This document shows positions 1-9,127 of a stretch of 64,000 bases of DNA, in pieces; the stretch's first letter is position 1, and each line of letters begins with the position of its first letter. The notes beneath the pieces were generated by a model. It did not search any database and was not told where the DNA came from. It saw nothing but the letters and a program-made list of their open reading frames with translations. Source of the DNA: Tenacibaculum sp. 190524A05c (GTDB taxonomy: Bacteria; Bacteroidota; Bacteroidia; Flavobacteriales; Flavobacteriaceae); the NCBI RefSeq assembly GCF_964036595.1, contig NZ_OZ038523.1:2672501-2736500 (forward strand). The letters are read 5' to 3'. A program made the position numbers and the translations under genes.

Positions 1-710
1 CGTAAGTTTAAAAAGTGACCTACTTCGTGAGTTGTAGTTCTTCCTTTATCAAATGGAGCAGATAAGTAAAAACCTGATCCTTTATCAGAACTTCCGAAGT
101 ATTGTGGACTCATTACAACTCCATCCGTAGCAGCGCTACCTCCTGGGAATTGAGCATATCCTAAAATTCCTCCTCCGATATTACATACCCACATGTTTAA
201 ATATTCAGAAGTATCCCATGGACTAACACCACCATTTGAAGAACTTTTCATTGCATCATTAGTTCCCCAAGATGTTCTTGTAGATGATTTTCTAGTAATT
301 CCTGAAGTTGGATTACCATTTGGATCAATTGCAGCCAAAGCAAACTCTATTTGAGTATCTGCTGCTTGAGACCATTTGTTATTAGCATCAGAGTTAGTTC
401 TTCTGAAATCTTCATTCAATACATCAATTTGAGATTGGATTTGAGCTTCACTAATATTCTCTTGAGCATTACTATAAATTACATGAACTACTACAGGAAT
501 TTTGATGATTTCTCCTTCAATCTTTCGTTGTCCATTTTGCATTTGAAGAAGTTTGTTTTGAGTAAACTTCTCAATTTCCATCATTCTTTCTTTAATAGCA
601 GGGTTTTTTTGTTGTCTATACTCAAGATTATCCATCGAGTGACAGTTCCTTTTCTGTTGAGAAAAGACAACACCAGTAAGTAAAAAAAATAATAAAGTAA
701 TTTTTTTCAT
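1..710 (-). CDS. M43-family secreted zinc metalloprotease, 3' part outside window
   Basis: The reverse strand reads from an ATG at 710 through about 236 codons to the window edge without a stop. The N-terminus is a signal peptide (MKKITLLFFLLTGVVFSQ) followed by a charged propeptide and the stretch KIPVVVHVIYSN typical of pappalysin-like M43 proteases. Close to the edge is THEVGHFLNL, which matches the HExxHxxGxxH zinc motif of the family up to the cut. The protein is therefore exported and probably degrades extracellular protein. The rest of the catalytic domain and any T9SS sorting domain lie outside the window. A -7 promoter element sits at 810-817, giving a leader of roughly 95 nt. The family call is firm; substrate is unknown. 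Confidence 0.9.
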   Translation of the reverse strand, partial: MKKITLLFFLLTGVVFSQQKRNCHSMDNLEYRQQKNPAIKERMMEIEKFTQNKLLQMQNGQRKIEGEIIKIPVVVHVIYSNAQENISEAQIQSQIDVLNEDFRRTNSDANNKWSQAADTQIEFALAAIDPNGNPTSGITRKSSTRTSWGTNDAMKSSSNGGVSPWDTSEYLNMWVCNIGGGILGYAQFPGGSAATDGVVMSPQYFGSSDKGSGFYLSAPFDKGRTTTHEVGHFLNL

Positions 711-809
711 TTTGTAAGGGTTTTTAATGGTTTTCGTTAAACTATTTGATTTCCCACAACAAAATAGGGCTCTTATTGAAGAATTATTAGAAGGGGTAAT
801 CAAGGATTC

Positions 810-817
810 CAAATATA
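810..817 (-). promoter_or_regulatory. Bacteroidota -7 element for the M43 protease
   Basis: On the minus strand this reads TATATTTG, a perfect match to the Bacteroidota -7 consensus TAnnTTTG. No clean TTG is found 17-19 bases upstream; the region instead contains TTAAC-rich inverted repeats (about 826-898). The same octamer drives the neighbouring subtilase gene. Confidence 0.5.
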
Positions 818-935
818 CCCCAATGTTAACATAATTTAACACTTTTGTTAAATTTTTGTATGAATTGCAGGTTTTTGTTAAATTTTATGTTAAAAAAGTA
901 TTACAAATTGCAAATATCAGCACAATAAAAAAAGC

Positions 936-963
936 AAAAACCCGAGCAATTGCTCGGGTTTTT
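936..963. terminator. Bidirectional rho-independent terminator
   Basis: A perfect 28-base palindrome with a GC core (CCCGAGCA/TGCTCGGG) flanked by A and T runs on both sides. It lies just downstream of the subtilase stop at 993 on the minus strand, with the upstream leader of the M43 gene beyond it, so it can insulate the two genes. Confidence 0.9.
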
Positions 964-992
964 CTTTGGTTTAAGTAAAAATTGAAGGGTTT

Positions 993-3900
993 CTATCTTT
1001 TAACCAATTTAGTGTTGAATAATTTTTGTCCGTCATTAACTTCTAAGATATACATACCTAGACCAAGTTGCGAAACATTAATTCTATTATTAGTTAACTC
1101 TCCAGATTGAACAGTTTGACCAATTGTATTTATAATTCTATAAGAAGTTAATCCAACATTTCTATTACTAGATCTTACTTGAATTACATCTTTAGCTGGG
1201 TTTGGATATGCTACAAAGCTAGTCGCAGCTTCATTTCCTAACACGTCAGCATTTGTATTATTAAACGTAGTAAATAAGCTAGACGTAGAAGAAGTAATAT
1301 TAATTGTATAGTCTTCTACTTCACCGTCTCCAAAGTTCTCACAAGCCGTTTGAGCAGCGTTATACTTCATAGATACACGCATTCTAGTTTGACCTAAAGT
1401 AGCATTAGAAGGAACGTTTACAGTAGCTGATAAGTTATTTGCACTAGAAGAAGATCCAGAAACTACTTTTTCACTATCTGCGAAAGTACCATCTTGGTTA
1501 AAGTCAATCCATACTGCCCAGTGCTCTGTATAAGAAGAACCACTAAATCCAGCACTTACAATCATAGTATTAGTACTTCCTTGCGCTAAGTTTCCTACTT
1601 GAGCAGTAAAGTCAGAATATCCGCTTCCTGCACCAGTAGCATTAGATATTCCACCTAACTCAACGTTATCAATCCACTCATAAGTAGTTCTGCTTCCGCT
1701 AGAAGTACAATATGTTGGAGCTGGGTTATCACTAGAAGTAGTGAATGTAACCGATCCTGCGTTAGAAACGTTTCCAGCAGCATCTTGAGCTCTTACGTTA
1801 ATTGTATAAGAAGTACCTGCAGTTAAACCTGTAAGGTTAGCAGAAGTTCCTGTAACGGTTCCTAAACTAGAAGATCCTTGGAATACTTCATATCCAGTAA
1901 CACCTACATTATCAGTAGAAGCATTCCAGCTTACTGTAGCTGTAGTTTGCGTAATACTTGAAGCTTGAACATTAGATGGTGCTGAAGGTGCTTGAGTATC
2001 AGATCCTGCATCAACAGCAGTAACTTCGATATCATCAATTGCAACATCACTTCTCCATCCATTTCCTGTTGTACCAACTAATCTTAACTTGATTGTTGAT
2101 CCTACGTAACTATTTAAATTAACAGAAACTGAATTCCATTGGTTTCCTTGGTTTCCTGATTGAGTCCAAACATTTGTCCAAGTTGATCCATCATTAGTAG
2201 AAACTTGAGCTGTTAAAGATCCCATGTTAGTTCCATACATGTGGTTTTTGAATGCAAATGTAGCCTCAGACTTTCCAGATAAATCGAAACATCCACTTTC
2301 TAAAATTGCTGTAGCGTTGTTTCCAATTTGTCCTGGACTATTATTAGTTGAAGCTTCTAAGAACATATAGAAAGACCCATCTGCTCCTGAACTTGGTCCA
2401 GTAGTTGAAGAAGGTGTTCCTCCACTATCTCTTACCCAATCTCCGTCATCTCCAGAAACTTGAGTCCATCCGTCATTATTTTCAAAGCTTTCAGCATATG
2501 GTAAAGATTCACATGCAGCAGGTGCAGCAGTAGTGAATGAAGTTGTAGAACTATAAGACGAGTTTGTTCCGTTTGGACACTTACTACGTACTTGTACTTC
2601 ATATTGAGTACCGGCAGTTAACCCAGATAAAGTTGAAGAAGTTCCAGTTACTGCATTTACAGTCCATGAACCTCCAACTGGACGATGTCTAACATCATAA
2701 GTAGTTCCAGCAACAGCTGACCAGTTTACAGTAGCTCCTGTTTGAGAAACTCCAGTTACACCAACTCCTGTTGGAGTAGTTGCGTTACAAACTGCAGGTG
2801 TACCAGTTACACCAGTTACAATTAAAGAGAATGCTTGGCTTCCTCCTACTAAAGAACCTTTGTTAGTTACAGTAATTGTATAAGAACCAGAAGCTCCGTT
2901 AATATCAACTCTTTCATAAGGATCAACATTATTATCTTGTTGAGCACTTGTAGTAGGACCTGTTAACTTATATGGGAAATAAGTTGTTCCTCCTTTAGTT
3001 ACTCTAATATCTAAATCATTTACTAAAACTGGAGTAGTAGAGTTTACAGTACTATTAGCAGTACCTGGTCTATCTGTCCAAGAAATAGAAGCTAATAATG
3101 GACTTGTTCCATCAGAATCAACAGTAATTGTGTAAGATTGACCACTATTTAAAGTTAATTCTTCAATCTTAGAACCATTTCCATTAGCTGTAATAGTTTC
3201 AGCAGCTCTCTTAGTGTTTAATAATCCCCATCCGAAAACAGCATCTGGTCCAGAAGCACCAGCGTCATCAGCAGTATGAAGAGCTAAACCTTTTAATGTA
3301 GCAGCTCTCATTAAACCACCACTATTTAAGTTTCCGTAGTGTTGTTGTAATAATAATAACGATCCAGCAACGTTTGGAGATGCCATAGAAGTACCTGTGA
3401 TAGAATTATAAGCACTATCACTATTATCATAAGTTGAATAAACTCCAGTACCATTACCAGTAATATCCGGTTTAATACGCATATCATCAGTTGGTCCTTC
3501 ACTACTTGAACTATTGATAGAAACAGAAACTAAATTTCCATTTGCATCAATGTTAGCATCTTGAGCATTTGCAACTACTAAGTTATTCTTAGAAGTTGAG
3601 TGTCCAGTTAACTTATCCCATCCAGATCCACCAGTTGGGTTTTGGTTAGCTGTATTATCATTTCCATCGTTACCAGCAGCAACAACCATTAAATAGTTTG
3701 GAGCATTAAATAAGATTTCATCCCAATCACGAGATTCATCGATATATCCTCCAAAATAGTTTTGTGGTAATTGTACTTGTCCAAATTGATTTCTGAAAGC
3801 AAAACCGTAAGAGTGGTTAGAAATAATCATTCCGTTACCAGTCTCTGTAGTTGCCTCAGACTTATCATTATTCCAGTCAGCCGTTCTTGCTTTTGCATGA

Positions 3901-4460
3901 GGTGCCATACCTTTTGCATTCGCAACAACTCCAGAAGCAACAATTGTTCCTGTAACGTGCTGAGCATGGAAACTGTTTCCGTTTAATGTAGAACCGTCAA
4001 TTGTAGTAACACGATTATTTCCACCAGCACCATCAAATTCTTGGTGAGTGTTACGTGTTCCACCACCATCCCATACGTTGGCAGTTAATCCTTGTCCCAT
4101 TAAATTTAATCCTAAAGATCCTCCTGAATGTAAGTGATCTGTTCTTGTTGATTTTGCAGCATCAACATTAAAAGTAGTGTAATAGATTGGCTTTCCATTA
4201 ACTACTCTTTGAAGTTCCATAAAAGTTCCATCTTCTCTTTTGATAGTTGTTTTCCAACCTTTTTGTTGAGCAATTCTAATTGCTTCTTTCTTTTGAAGAT
4301 TTTCCTTTGTTTTTAAATTCTTTTGAATTGATTGAAGCTTTACCAAATCGTATTCACTACGAATTTTTTGGATCTGCTCCTCGCTTTGTGCAAAGGTGTT
4401 GCTACCTAGAAATAGCAAACCAGCAGAAAGCAGTAACTTTGCAGTGTACTTGTTTCTCAT
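993..4460 (-). CDS. Secreted subtilisin-like serine protease with FN3, MAM-like, GEVED and T9SS domains
   Basis: A 1155-residue exported S8 protease. Signal peptide is about residues 1-24, followed by a propeptide. The catalytic triad is visible as Asp131 (VWDGGG), His168 (HAQHVTGT) and Ser358 (GTSMASP). A beta-sandwich region follows (about 430-550), then a fibronectin type III domain (about 563-644), a MAM-like domain (about 650-815), a second FN3 (about 826-908), a GEVED domain (about 970-1055, ending FGDGEVEDYTI) and a C-terminal type A T9SS sorting domain (about 1083-1155) with YPNPAKD and a final KLVKR. It is expected to cross the outer membrane by the type IX system and be anchored or released. 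The promoter at 4552-4580 and terminator at 936-963 make it monocistronic. Confidence 0.95.
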   Translation of the reverse strand: MRNKYTAKLLLSAGLLFLGSNTFAQSEEQIQKIRSEYDLVKLQSIQKNLKTKENLQKKEAIRIAQQKGWKTTIKREDGTFMELQRVVNGKPIYYTTFNVDAAKSTRTDHLHSGGSLGLNLMGQGLTANVWDGGGTRNTHQEFDGAGGNNRVTTIDGSTLNGNSFHAQHVTGTIVASGVVANAKGMAPHAKARTADWNNDKSEATTETGNGMIISNHSYGFAFRNQFGQVQLPQNYFGGYIDESRDWDEILFNAPNYLMVVAAGNDGNDNTANQNPTGGSGWDKLTGHSTSKNNLVVANAQDANIDANGNLVSVSINSSSSEGPTDDMRIKPDITGNGTGVYSTYDNSDSAYNSITGTSMASPNVAGSLLLLQQHYGNLNSGGLMRAATLKGLALHTADDAGASGPDAVFGWGLLNTKRAAETITANGNGSKIEELTLNSGQSYTITVDSDGTSPLLASISWTDRPGTANSTVNSTTPVLVNDLDIRVTKGGTTYFPYKLTGPTTSAQQDNNVDPYERVDINGASGSYTITVTNKGSLVGGSQAFSLIVTGVTGTPAVCNATTPTGVGVTGVSQTGATVNWSAVAGTTYDVRHRPVGGSWTVNAVTGTSSTLSGLTAGTQYEVQVRSKCPNGTNSSYSSTTSFTTAAPAACESLPYAESFENNDGWTQVSGDDGDWVRDSGGTPSSTTGPSSGADGSFYMFLEASTNNSPGQIGNNATAILESGCFDLSGKSEATFAFKNHMYGTNMGSLTAQVSTNDGSTWTNVWTQSGNQGNQWNSVSVNLNSYVGSTIKLRLVGTTGNGWRSDVAIDDIEVTAVDAGSDTQAPSAPSNVQASSITQTTATVSWNASTDNVGVTGYEVFQGSSSLGTVTGTSANLTGLTAGTSYTINVRAQDAAGNVSNAGSVTFTTSSDNPAPTYCTSSGSRTTYEWIDNVELGGISNATGAGSGYSDFTAQVGNLAQGSTNTMIVSAGFSGSSYTEHWAVWIDFNQDGTFADSEKVVSGSSSSANNLSATVNVPSNATLGQTRMRVSMKYNAAQTACENFGDGEVEDYTINITSSTSSLFTTFNNTNADVLGNEAATSFVAYPNPAKDVIQVRSSNRNVGLTSYRIINTIGQTVQSGELTNNRINVSQLGLGMYILEVNDGQKLFNTKLVKR

Positions 4461-4551
4461 TGTGAAGGGTTATTTTGAGTTAAATAAAACTTAAAGCCGT
4501 TTCACATTAAAAAATGTTAAAACAAACCTTAAAATTTTGTTAATAGTGTGC

Positions 4552-4580
4552 CAAATATAATTTTTTTTTACTTACAGCAA
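4552..4580 (-). promoter_or_regulatory. Promoter of the subtilase gene (TTG-N18-TATATTTG)
   Basis: On the minus strand TTG (4578-4580) is followed by 18 bases and TATATTTG (4552-4559), matching the Bacteroidota -33/-7 consensus. Transcription would start near 4546, leaving an 85-base 5' leader before the ATG at 4460. The leader ends in AACCCTTCACA before ATG, much like the M43 gene leader (AACCCTTACAAA). Confidence 0.7.
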
Positions 4581-4658
4581 AATAATTGTTTGATTTCATA
4601 CAGATTTTTAGAACATCTTATATATTAGTTGAATTATATGTAATCTTAAAGTTAATTA

Positions 4659-6320
4659 ATGCTAATCCTTAAAGATTTTTCCGTTTCTATTAAAAATAAA
4701 CCCATCCTTAAAAACGTGTCTTTTACCGTTCAACCCAATAGTATTCTTGGGCTGGTGGGAGAAAGCGGAAGTGGAAAATCAATTACTTCTTTGAGTATTA
4801 TGGGATTACTTCCCAAAGCAGAAATTTCGACTGATGGATCCATAAAATTCGAAGAAAAAAATATTTTAAATTTTAGTGATAAAGATTTTCTGAGAGTTAG
4901 AGGAAATGAAATTTCTATGATTTTTCAAGAACCAATGACCTCTTTGAACCCAAGTTTAACTTGTGGTTATCAGTTATACGAAGTATTTAAAAATCACACA
5001 AAACTATCGAAAACTGAAATCAAGGATGAAATCATAAGTCTTTTTGAGAAGGTAAAACTTCCTAGGCCAGAAGCAATTTATAAATCGTATCCGCATCAAA
5101 TAAGTGGCGGTCAGAAACAGCGCGTTATGATCGCTATGGCAATTGCATTAAAACCAAAGCTTTTAATAGCTGACGAACCCACAACTGCCCTTGATGTAAC
5201 TGTTCAAAAAGAAATAATTCATCTGTTAAAGACACTGCAACAAGAAACAAAAATGAGTGTTCTTTTTATTTCTCATGATCTGAATTTGGTTAGCGAAATT
5301 GCTGACGATGTCGTAGTGATGAAAAAAGGGAAAGTAATAGAATACGCAAATGCAAAAAATATCTTTAACAGTCCGAAACAGGATTACACACGTGCCTTAA
5401 TTAACTCTAGACCAAATCCTAATAAACGATTTAATAAACTACCCACTGTTGAAGATTTTATAAATGACTCTGTTGATTTCAGTATTGAAGCATCAGAAGA
5501 ACGAGAAAAATATCATCAAGAGATTTACAATAAGCCTCCATTATTAAAAATCAAAAACTTAAAAAAAGAGTTTATTACAAAACGTTATTTATTTGGGAAT
5601 TCATCTTCTGTAAAAGCAGTTAATGATGTTACTTTTTCTATTTATGAAGGAGAAACATTAGGACTAGTTGGTGAATCTGGTTGTGGAAAAACAACGTTAG
5701 GAAGAACCATTTTACAACTAGAGAAAGCAACTTCGGGACAAATAATCTACAAAGGCAAAGACATTACTTCATTAAATAAAAGCGATCTGAAATCATTACG
5801 AAAAGAGATTCAAATTATATTTCAAGATCCATTTTCATCCTTAAACCCTAGAATACCTGTTGGTGAAGCTATAATTGAACCGATGAAGGTTCATAATATT
5901 CTTTCATCTTACAAAGAACGAAAAGAATATGTTTTAGAAATACTTGAAAAAGTTGGTTTGGAAGCTCAACATTTTTATCGTTTTCCTCATGAGTTCTCAG
6001 GCGGACAAAGACAACGAATCGGTATTGCTCGAACTATAGCCTTGCAACCAAAATTTATCATTTGTGATGAATCCGTTTCGGCTTTGGACGTTTCAGTACA
6101 AGCTCAAGTCATAAATTTATTGAATACTCTTAAAAAAGACTATGGTTTTACCTACCTGTTTATTTCACATGATTTATCTGTAGTTAAGTACATGTCTGAC
6201 AATGTAGTAGTGATGAACCAAGGAAAAATAGAAGAAATAGGTGAAGCGGACGAACTTTACAAAAACCCAAAAACACTGTATACTAGAACTTTAATAGAGG
6301 CTGTACCAAAAGATATATAA
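4659..6320 (+). CDS. Dipeptide/oligopeptide ABC transporter, fused dual ATP-binding protein
   Basis: A 553-residue protein with two complete ABC ATPase domains of the Dpp/Opp type. Domain 1 has Walker A GESGSGKS (34-41), signature SGGQKQR and Walker B LLIADEPTTALD. Domain 2 has Walker A GESGCGKT (about residue 340), signature SGGQRQR and Walker B FIICDESVSALD; the Glu-Ser after Asp is a common variant of this class. The two halves correspond to DppD and DppF fused, as in YejF/GsiA-like proteins. Permease and substrate-binding genes are not adjacent, so the partners must be encoded elsewhere. It powers peptide uptake at the inner membrane. The ATG at 4659 begins directly in the first strand of the ABC fold and is well placed. 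Confidence 0.92.
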   Translation: MLILKDFSVSIKNKPILKNVSFTVQPNSILGLVGESGSGKSITSLSIMGLLPKAEISTDGSIKFEEKNILNFSDKDFLRVRGNEISMIFQEPMTSLNPSLTCGYQLYEVFKNHTKLSKTEIKDEIISLFEKVKLPRPEAIYKSYPHQISGGQKQRVMIAMAIALKPKLLIADEPTTALDVTVQKEIIHLLKTLQQETKMSVLFISHDLNLVSEIADDVVVMKKGKVIEYANAKNIFNSPKQDYTRALINSRPNPNKRFNKLPTVEDFINDSVDFSIEASEEREKYHQEIYNKPPLLKIKNLKKEFITKRYLFGNSSSVKAVNDVTFSIYEGETLGLVGESGCGKTTLGRTILQLEKATSGQIIYKGKDITSLNKSDLKSLRKEIQIIFQDPFSSLNPRIPVGEAIIEPMKVHNILSSYKERKEYVLEILEKVGLEAQHFYRFPHEFSGGQRQRIGIARTIALQPKFIICDESVSALDVSVQAQVINLLNTLKKDYGFTYLFISHDLSVVKYMSDNVVVMNQGKIEEIGEADELYKNPKTLYTRTLIEAVPKDI

Positions 6321-6381
6321 CTTTTTCATTACGCCTAATTATATAGTATATTGCATCACTGAAAAACAAAAGAAAGAATTA

Positions 6382-7398
6382 ATGAAAATTATTGTTCCTA
6401 TGGCCGGTGTTGGTTCTAGATTAAGACCACACACTTTAACAACTCCTAAACCTTTAACTGTTATTGCTGGAAAGACTATCGTTCAGCGATTAGTTGAAGA
6501 TATTAGTAAAGTAATTGATCAGAAAATTGATGAAATTGCTTTTGTTATTGGGCCTGCAAAAAAAGGATTTCCGTCTGACACAAAAGACAAATTAATTGAA
6601 ATTGCAAAAGGATTAGGAGCAAAAGGATCAGTTTACGTTCAAGAAGAAGCTTTAGGAACAGCGCATGCTATTTATTGTGCTAAAGAATCATTAAGCGGGC
6701 CTTGTGTAGTGGCTTATGCTGATACTTTATTTAAAGCAGATTTTACATTAGATACAAATGCTGATGGTGCTATTTGGGTTAAACAAGTTGAAGATCCTAG
6801 TGCTTTTGGTGTTGTTAAATTAGAAGAAGGTTTTATTACTGACTTTATAGAAAAGCCAAAAGATTTTGTTTCTGATTTAGCTATCATCGGAATTTATTAT
6901 TTTAAAGACGGAAATAAACTTAAAGAAGAAATTCAATATTTAATTGATAACGACTTAAAAGAAAACAACGAGTATCAATTAACAAATGTTTTAGAATCTT
7001 TAAAGCAACAAGGTGCTAAATTTATACCTGGAAAAGTAAATGCTTGGATGGATTGTGGTAAAAAAGATCCAACAGTAGATACAAATAAACAAGTACTTGG
7101 GTTTGAAAAAGCAGATGGAAATAACTTAGTGTCTTCGGATGTAGTTTTAGAAAACTCTGAAATTATCCAACCTTGTTACATTGGAAAAAATGTAGTTATA
7201 AAGAACTCAAAAATTGGTCCTTATGTATCAATTGGAGAGAATAGTGTAGTAGAAAATGCTACAATTACCAACTCATTAATCCAAACTAATGTTCAAATTA
7301 GTAATGCTAGTTTTGACAATGCCATGATTGGTAATTATGCAAAATATAACGGAAAATTTACCTCTATCAGTATCGGTGATTATACAGAGCTTATATAA
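6382..7398 (+). CDS. Sugar-phosphate nucleotidyltransferase with left-handed beta-helix tail
   Basis: A 338-residue NTP-transferase. The N-terminus MKIIVPMAGVGSRLRPHTLT carries the nucleotide-binding G-x-G-x-R-L-x-P-x-T signature, followed by PKPLTVIAGKTIV. The middle contains GTAHAIYCA and WMDCGKKD, typical of glucose-1-phosphate thymidylyl/uridylyl- and mannose-1-phosphate guanylyltransferases. The last 90 residues form hexapeptide repeats (IIQPCYIGKNVVIKNSKIGPYVSIGE region) of a left-handed beta-helix. It makes an NDP-sugar for surface polysaccharide; which sugar and nucleotide cannot be decided from sequence. It opens a same-strand run of envelope genes that extends to 11394. Confidence 0.9.
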   Translation: MKIIVPMAGVGSRLRPHTLTTPKPLTVIAGKTIVQRLVEDISKVIDQKIDEIAFVIGPAKKGFPSDTKDKLIEIAKGLGAKGSVYVQEEALGTAHAIYCAKESLSGPCVVAYADTLFKADFTLDTNADGAIWVKQVEDPSAFGVVKLEEGFITDFIEKPKDFVSDLAIIGIYYFKDGNKLKEEIQYLIDNDLKENNEYQLTNVLESLKQQGAKFIPGKVNAWMDCGKKDPTVDTNKQVLGFEKADGNNLVSSDVVLENSEIIQPCYIGKNVVIKNSKIGPYVSIGENSVVENATITNSLIQTNVQISNASFDNAMIGNYAKYNGKFTSISIGDYTELI

Positions 7399-8356
7399 CA
7401 TAAAAAACAAATTCAACTTAAACACCAATGTTTATTATTGGTGTTTGTTGCTGTTTTTTATTGCTCACTTTTCATTTGGTCAAGATAGTATTGTTTTAGA
7501 GTCGAGTATCAGCGAGAAGAAAATGATCAAATTTGAAGAACATTTCTTTGAAGCCATTACTCAAAAAGCAATAGATAATTACGAAAATGCTATTGATAAT
7601 TTAGAAGAATGCAACGAAATTCTTCCGAATAACAAAGCTGTTTTATTCGAGTTGTCTAAAAACTATTATTACCTCAATAAATTTCCCGAAGCTTTAATAT
7701 ATGGCGATAAAGCCTTGAAATTAGAACAAGATAACGTTTGGATTCTTGAGCATATCGTAAATATTCATAAGAAGAACAGAAATTTTGATGATGCTATTAT
7801 TGTTCAGCAAAAAATAGCCGAAAAACACCCGAAGAAAAAGCGCGCCTTAGTTTTCTTGTATTTACAAAACAACAATAGAAGTGCTGCAATGGAAGTGATG
7901 AATCAACTTGCAGAAGCAAAAATGTTAGATTCAAGATTACGTTCGCTTCGAAAACGTATGCAAAACATAGCTAAAAAAGCATCGAATTCTACTGCTGTAA
8001 AGACAAATAGTAACGGTAAAAAAGATTTAAAAATGCTTTTTGAAAAAGAAAAGTCTTTTTCCGTGCTTACCGATTTACTTGCTGAACTTGACAAGGAAGA
8101 CAATGAGCTTTTATTAAATTATAGTGAGCGAGGAATGTCTCTCTTTCCTGCTCAACCTATAGTGTATTTAATGAATGGAAAAGCGTTAAATAAAAACAAA
8201 CAATTTAAAAAAGCTATTGAAAGTTTACAAAATGGTATTGATTTTGTGATTGATGATAAATCATTAGAAAAGCGTTTTTATACTGAACTAATTAAAGCAT
8301 ATAAAGCTTTAGGAGACACTAAAAACGTAAATAAATATCAAAAAAAACGTAAATAA
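7328..8356 (+). CDS. TPR-repeat protein, exported
   Basis: The open frame gives 342 residues with tetratricopeptide helices (about residues 70-190 and 275-340, for example NKFPEALIYGDKALKLE). A hydrophobic segment VYYWCLLLFFIAHFSFGQ at about residues 35-52 looks like a signal peptide ending at FGQ. The start is uncertain. The ATGs at 7328 and 7337 lie inside the preceding gene, overlapping it by 60-71 bases, and would put 34 residues before the signal core. The ATG at 7428 is out of frame; TTG at 7445 is in frame but would remove part of the signal. Translational coupling to the nucleotidyltransferase is the simplest reading. Expected to act in the periplasm with its operon neighbours. Confidence 0.82.
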   Translation: MVIMQNITENLPLSVSVIIQSLYNIKNKFNLNTNVYYWCLLLFFIAHFSFGQDSIVLESSISEKKMIKFEEHFFEAITQKAIDNYENAIDNLEECNEILPNNKAVLFELSKNYYYLNKFPEALIYGDKALKLEQDNVWILEHIVNIHKKNRNFDDAIIVQQKIAEKHPKKKRALVFLYLQNNNRSAAMEVMNQLAEAKMLDSRLRSLRKRMQNIAKKASNSTAVKTNSNGKKDLKMLFEKEKSFSVLTDLLAELDKEDNELLLNYSERGMSLFPAQPIVYLMNGKALNKNKQFKKAIESLQNGIDFVIDDKSLEKRFYTELIKAYKALGDTKNVNKYQKKRK

Positions 8357-8359
8357 CAC

Positions 8360-9127
8360 ATGAAGTTATATCGCTATCTTTTAGTTGGATTACTTGCTTT
8401 TGCATCATGTAAATCCTCTAAAACAGCTACAGAAGGCACTGGTGTAGTTGAAGAAATGTCTTCTAAAAAAATCATTAGAAAGCACAACAATAATAAGTTT
8501 CCAAAAACTATAGATGCTAAGCTTAAAGTAAATTACAAAGACGCCAAAGAAAGTCTTGGTTTCTCTGTAAAAATGAAAATGGTTAAAGACGAAGTTATTT
8601 GGTTAAAGGGAACTAAAATCATCACAATTTTTAAAGCTAAAATTACTCCTGAAAAAGTAAGCTTCTATTCTCCTTATAAAAAGAATTATTTCGAAGGAGA
8701 TTTTGCAATGCTCAAGAAATTACTTGGAGTAGATATCAATTTTACACAGTTACAAAACTTGCTTCTTGGTCAGGCAATTTATAATTTGAAAAAAACTAAG
8801 CAAGAAGTAGAAATAGCAGACAATGCTTACAAGTTATTTCCAAAAAATCAATTGTCTCTTTTTGATATTTTTTACCACATAAACCCTGCTCATTTTAAAG
8901 TGGACAAACAGTATGTAGTAAACTCTTTAAAAAATCAACGATTAGATGTTTTTTATCCTAGTTATATAGAAAAGAACGACTACTTGTATCCGGAAAAAAT
9001 TCAAATCAAAGCCAAAGAAAAAAATAAATTTACTAATATTGATTTAAACTTACGTTCAGTTGAGTTTAATAAAAAGCTAGTAATGCCATTTAAAATACCG
9101 TCAGGTTATAAAGAAATTGAACTATAG
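8360..9127 (+). CDS. DUF4292 lipoprotein
   Basis: A 255-residue lipoprotein: the N-terminus LLAFASCKSS is a lipobox with the lipidated Cys at about residue 18. The body (NAKLKVNYKDAKESLGFSV-like beta strands, then MVKDEVIWLKGTKII) matches the DUF4292 family, which has an LolA/LolB-like beta-clam appearance and is common in Flavobacteriia. It starts 3 bases after the TPR gene and its stop codon shares one base with the GTG start of the next gene, so the genes are co-translated. A role in outer-membrane lipoprotein or envelope assembly is inference from fold and neighbours. Confidence 0.88.
   Translation: MKLYRYLLVGLLAFASCKSSKTATEGTGVVEEMSSKKIIRKHNNNKFPKTIDAKLKVNYKDAKESLGFSVKMKMVKDEVIWLKGTKIITIFKAKITPEKVSFYSPYKKNYFEGDFAMLKKLLGVDINFTQLQNLLLGQAIYNLKKTKQEVEIADNAYKLFPKNQLSLFDIFYHINPAHFKVDKQYVVNSLKNQRLDVFYPSYIEKNDYLYPEKIQIKAKEKNKFTNIDLNLRSVEFNKKLVMPFKIPSGYKEIEL

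Noticed and set aside
351..683. Forward-strand ORF of 110 aa
   Set aside because: It is the antisense shadow of the M43 protease gene, whose signal peptide and zinc motif are clear on the other strand.
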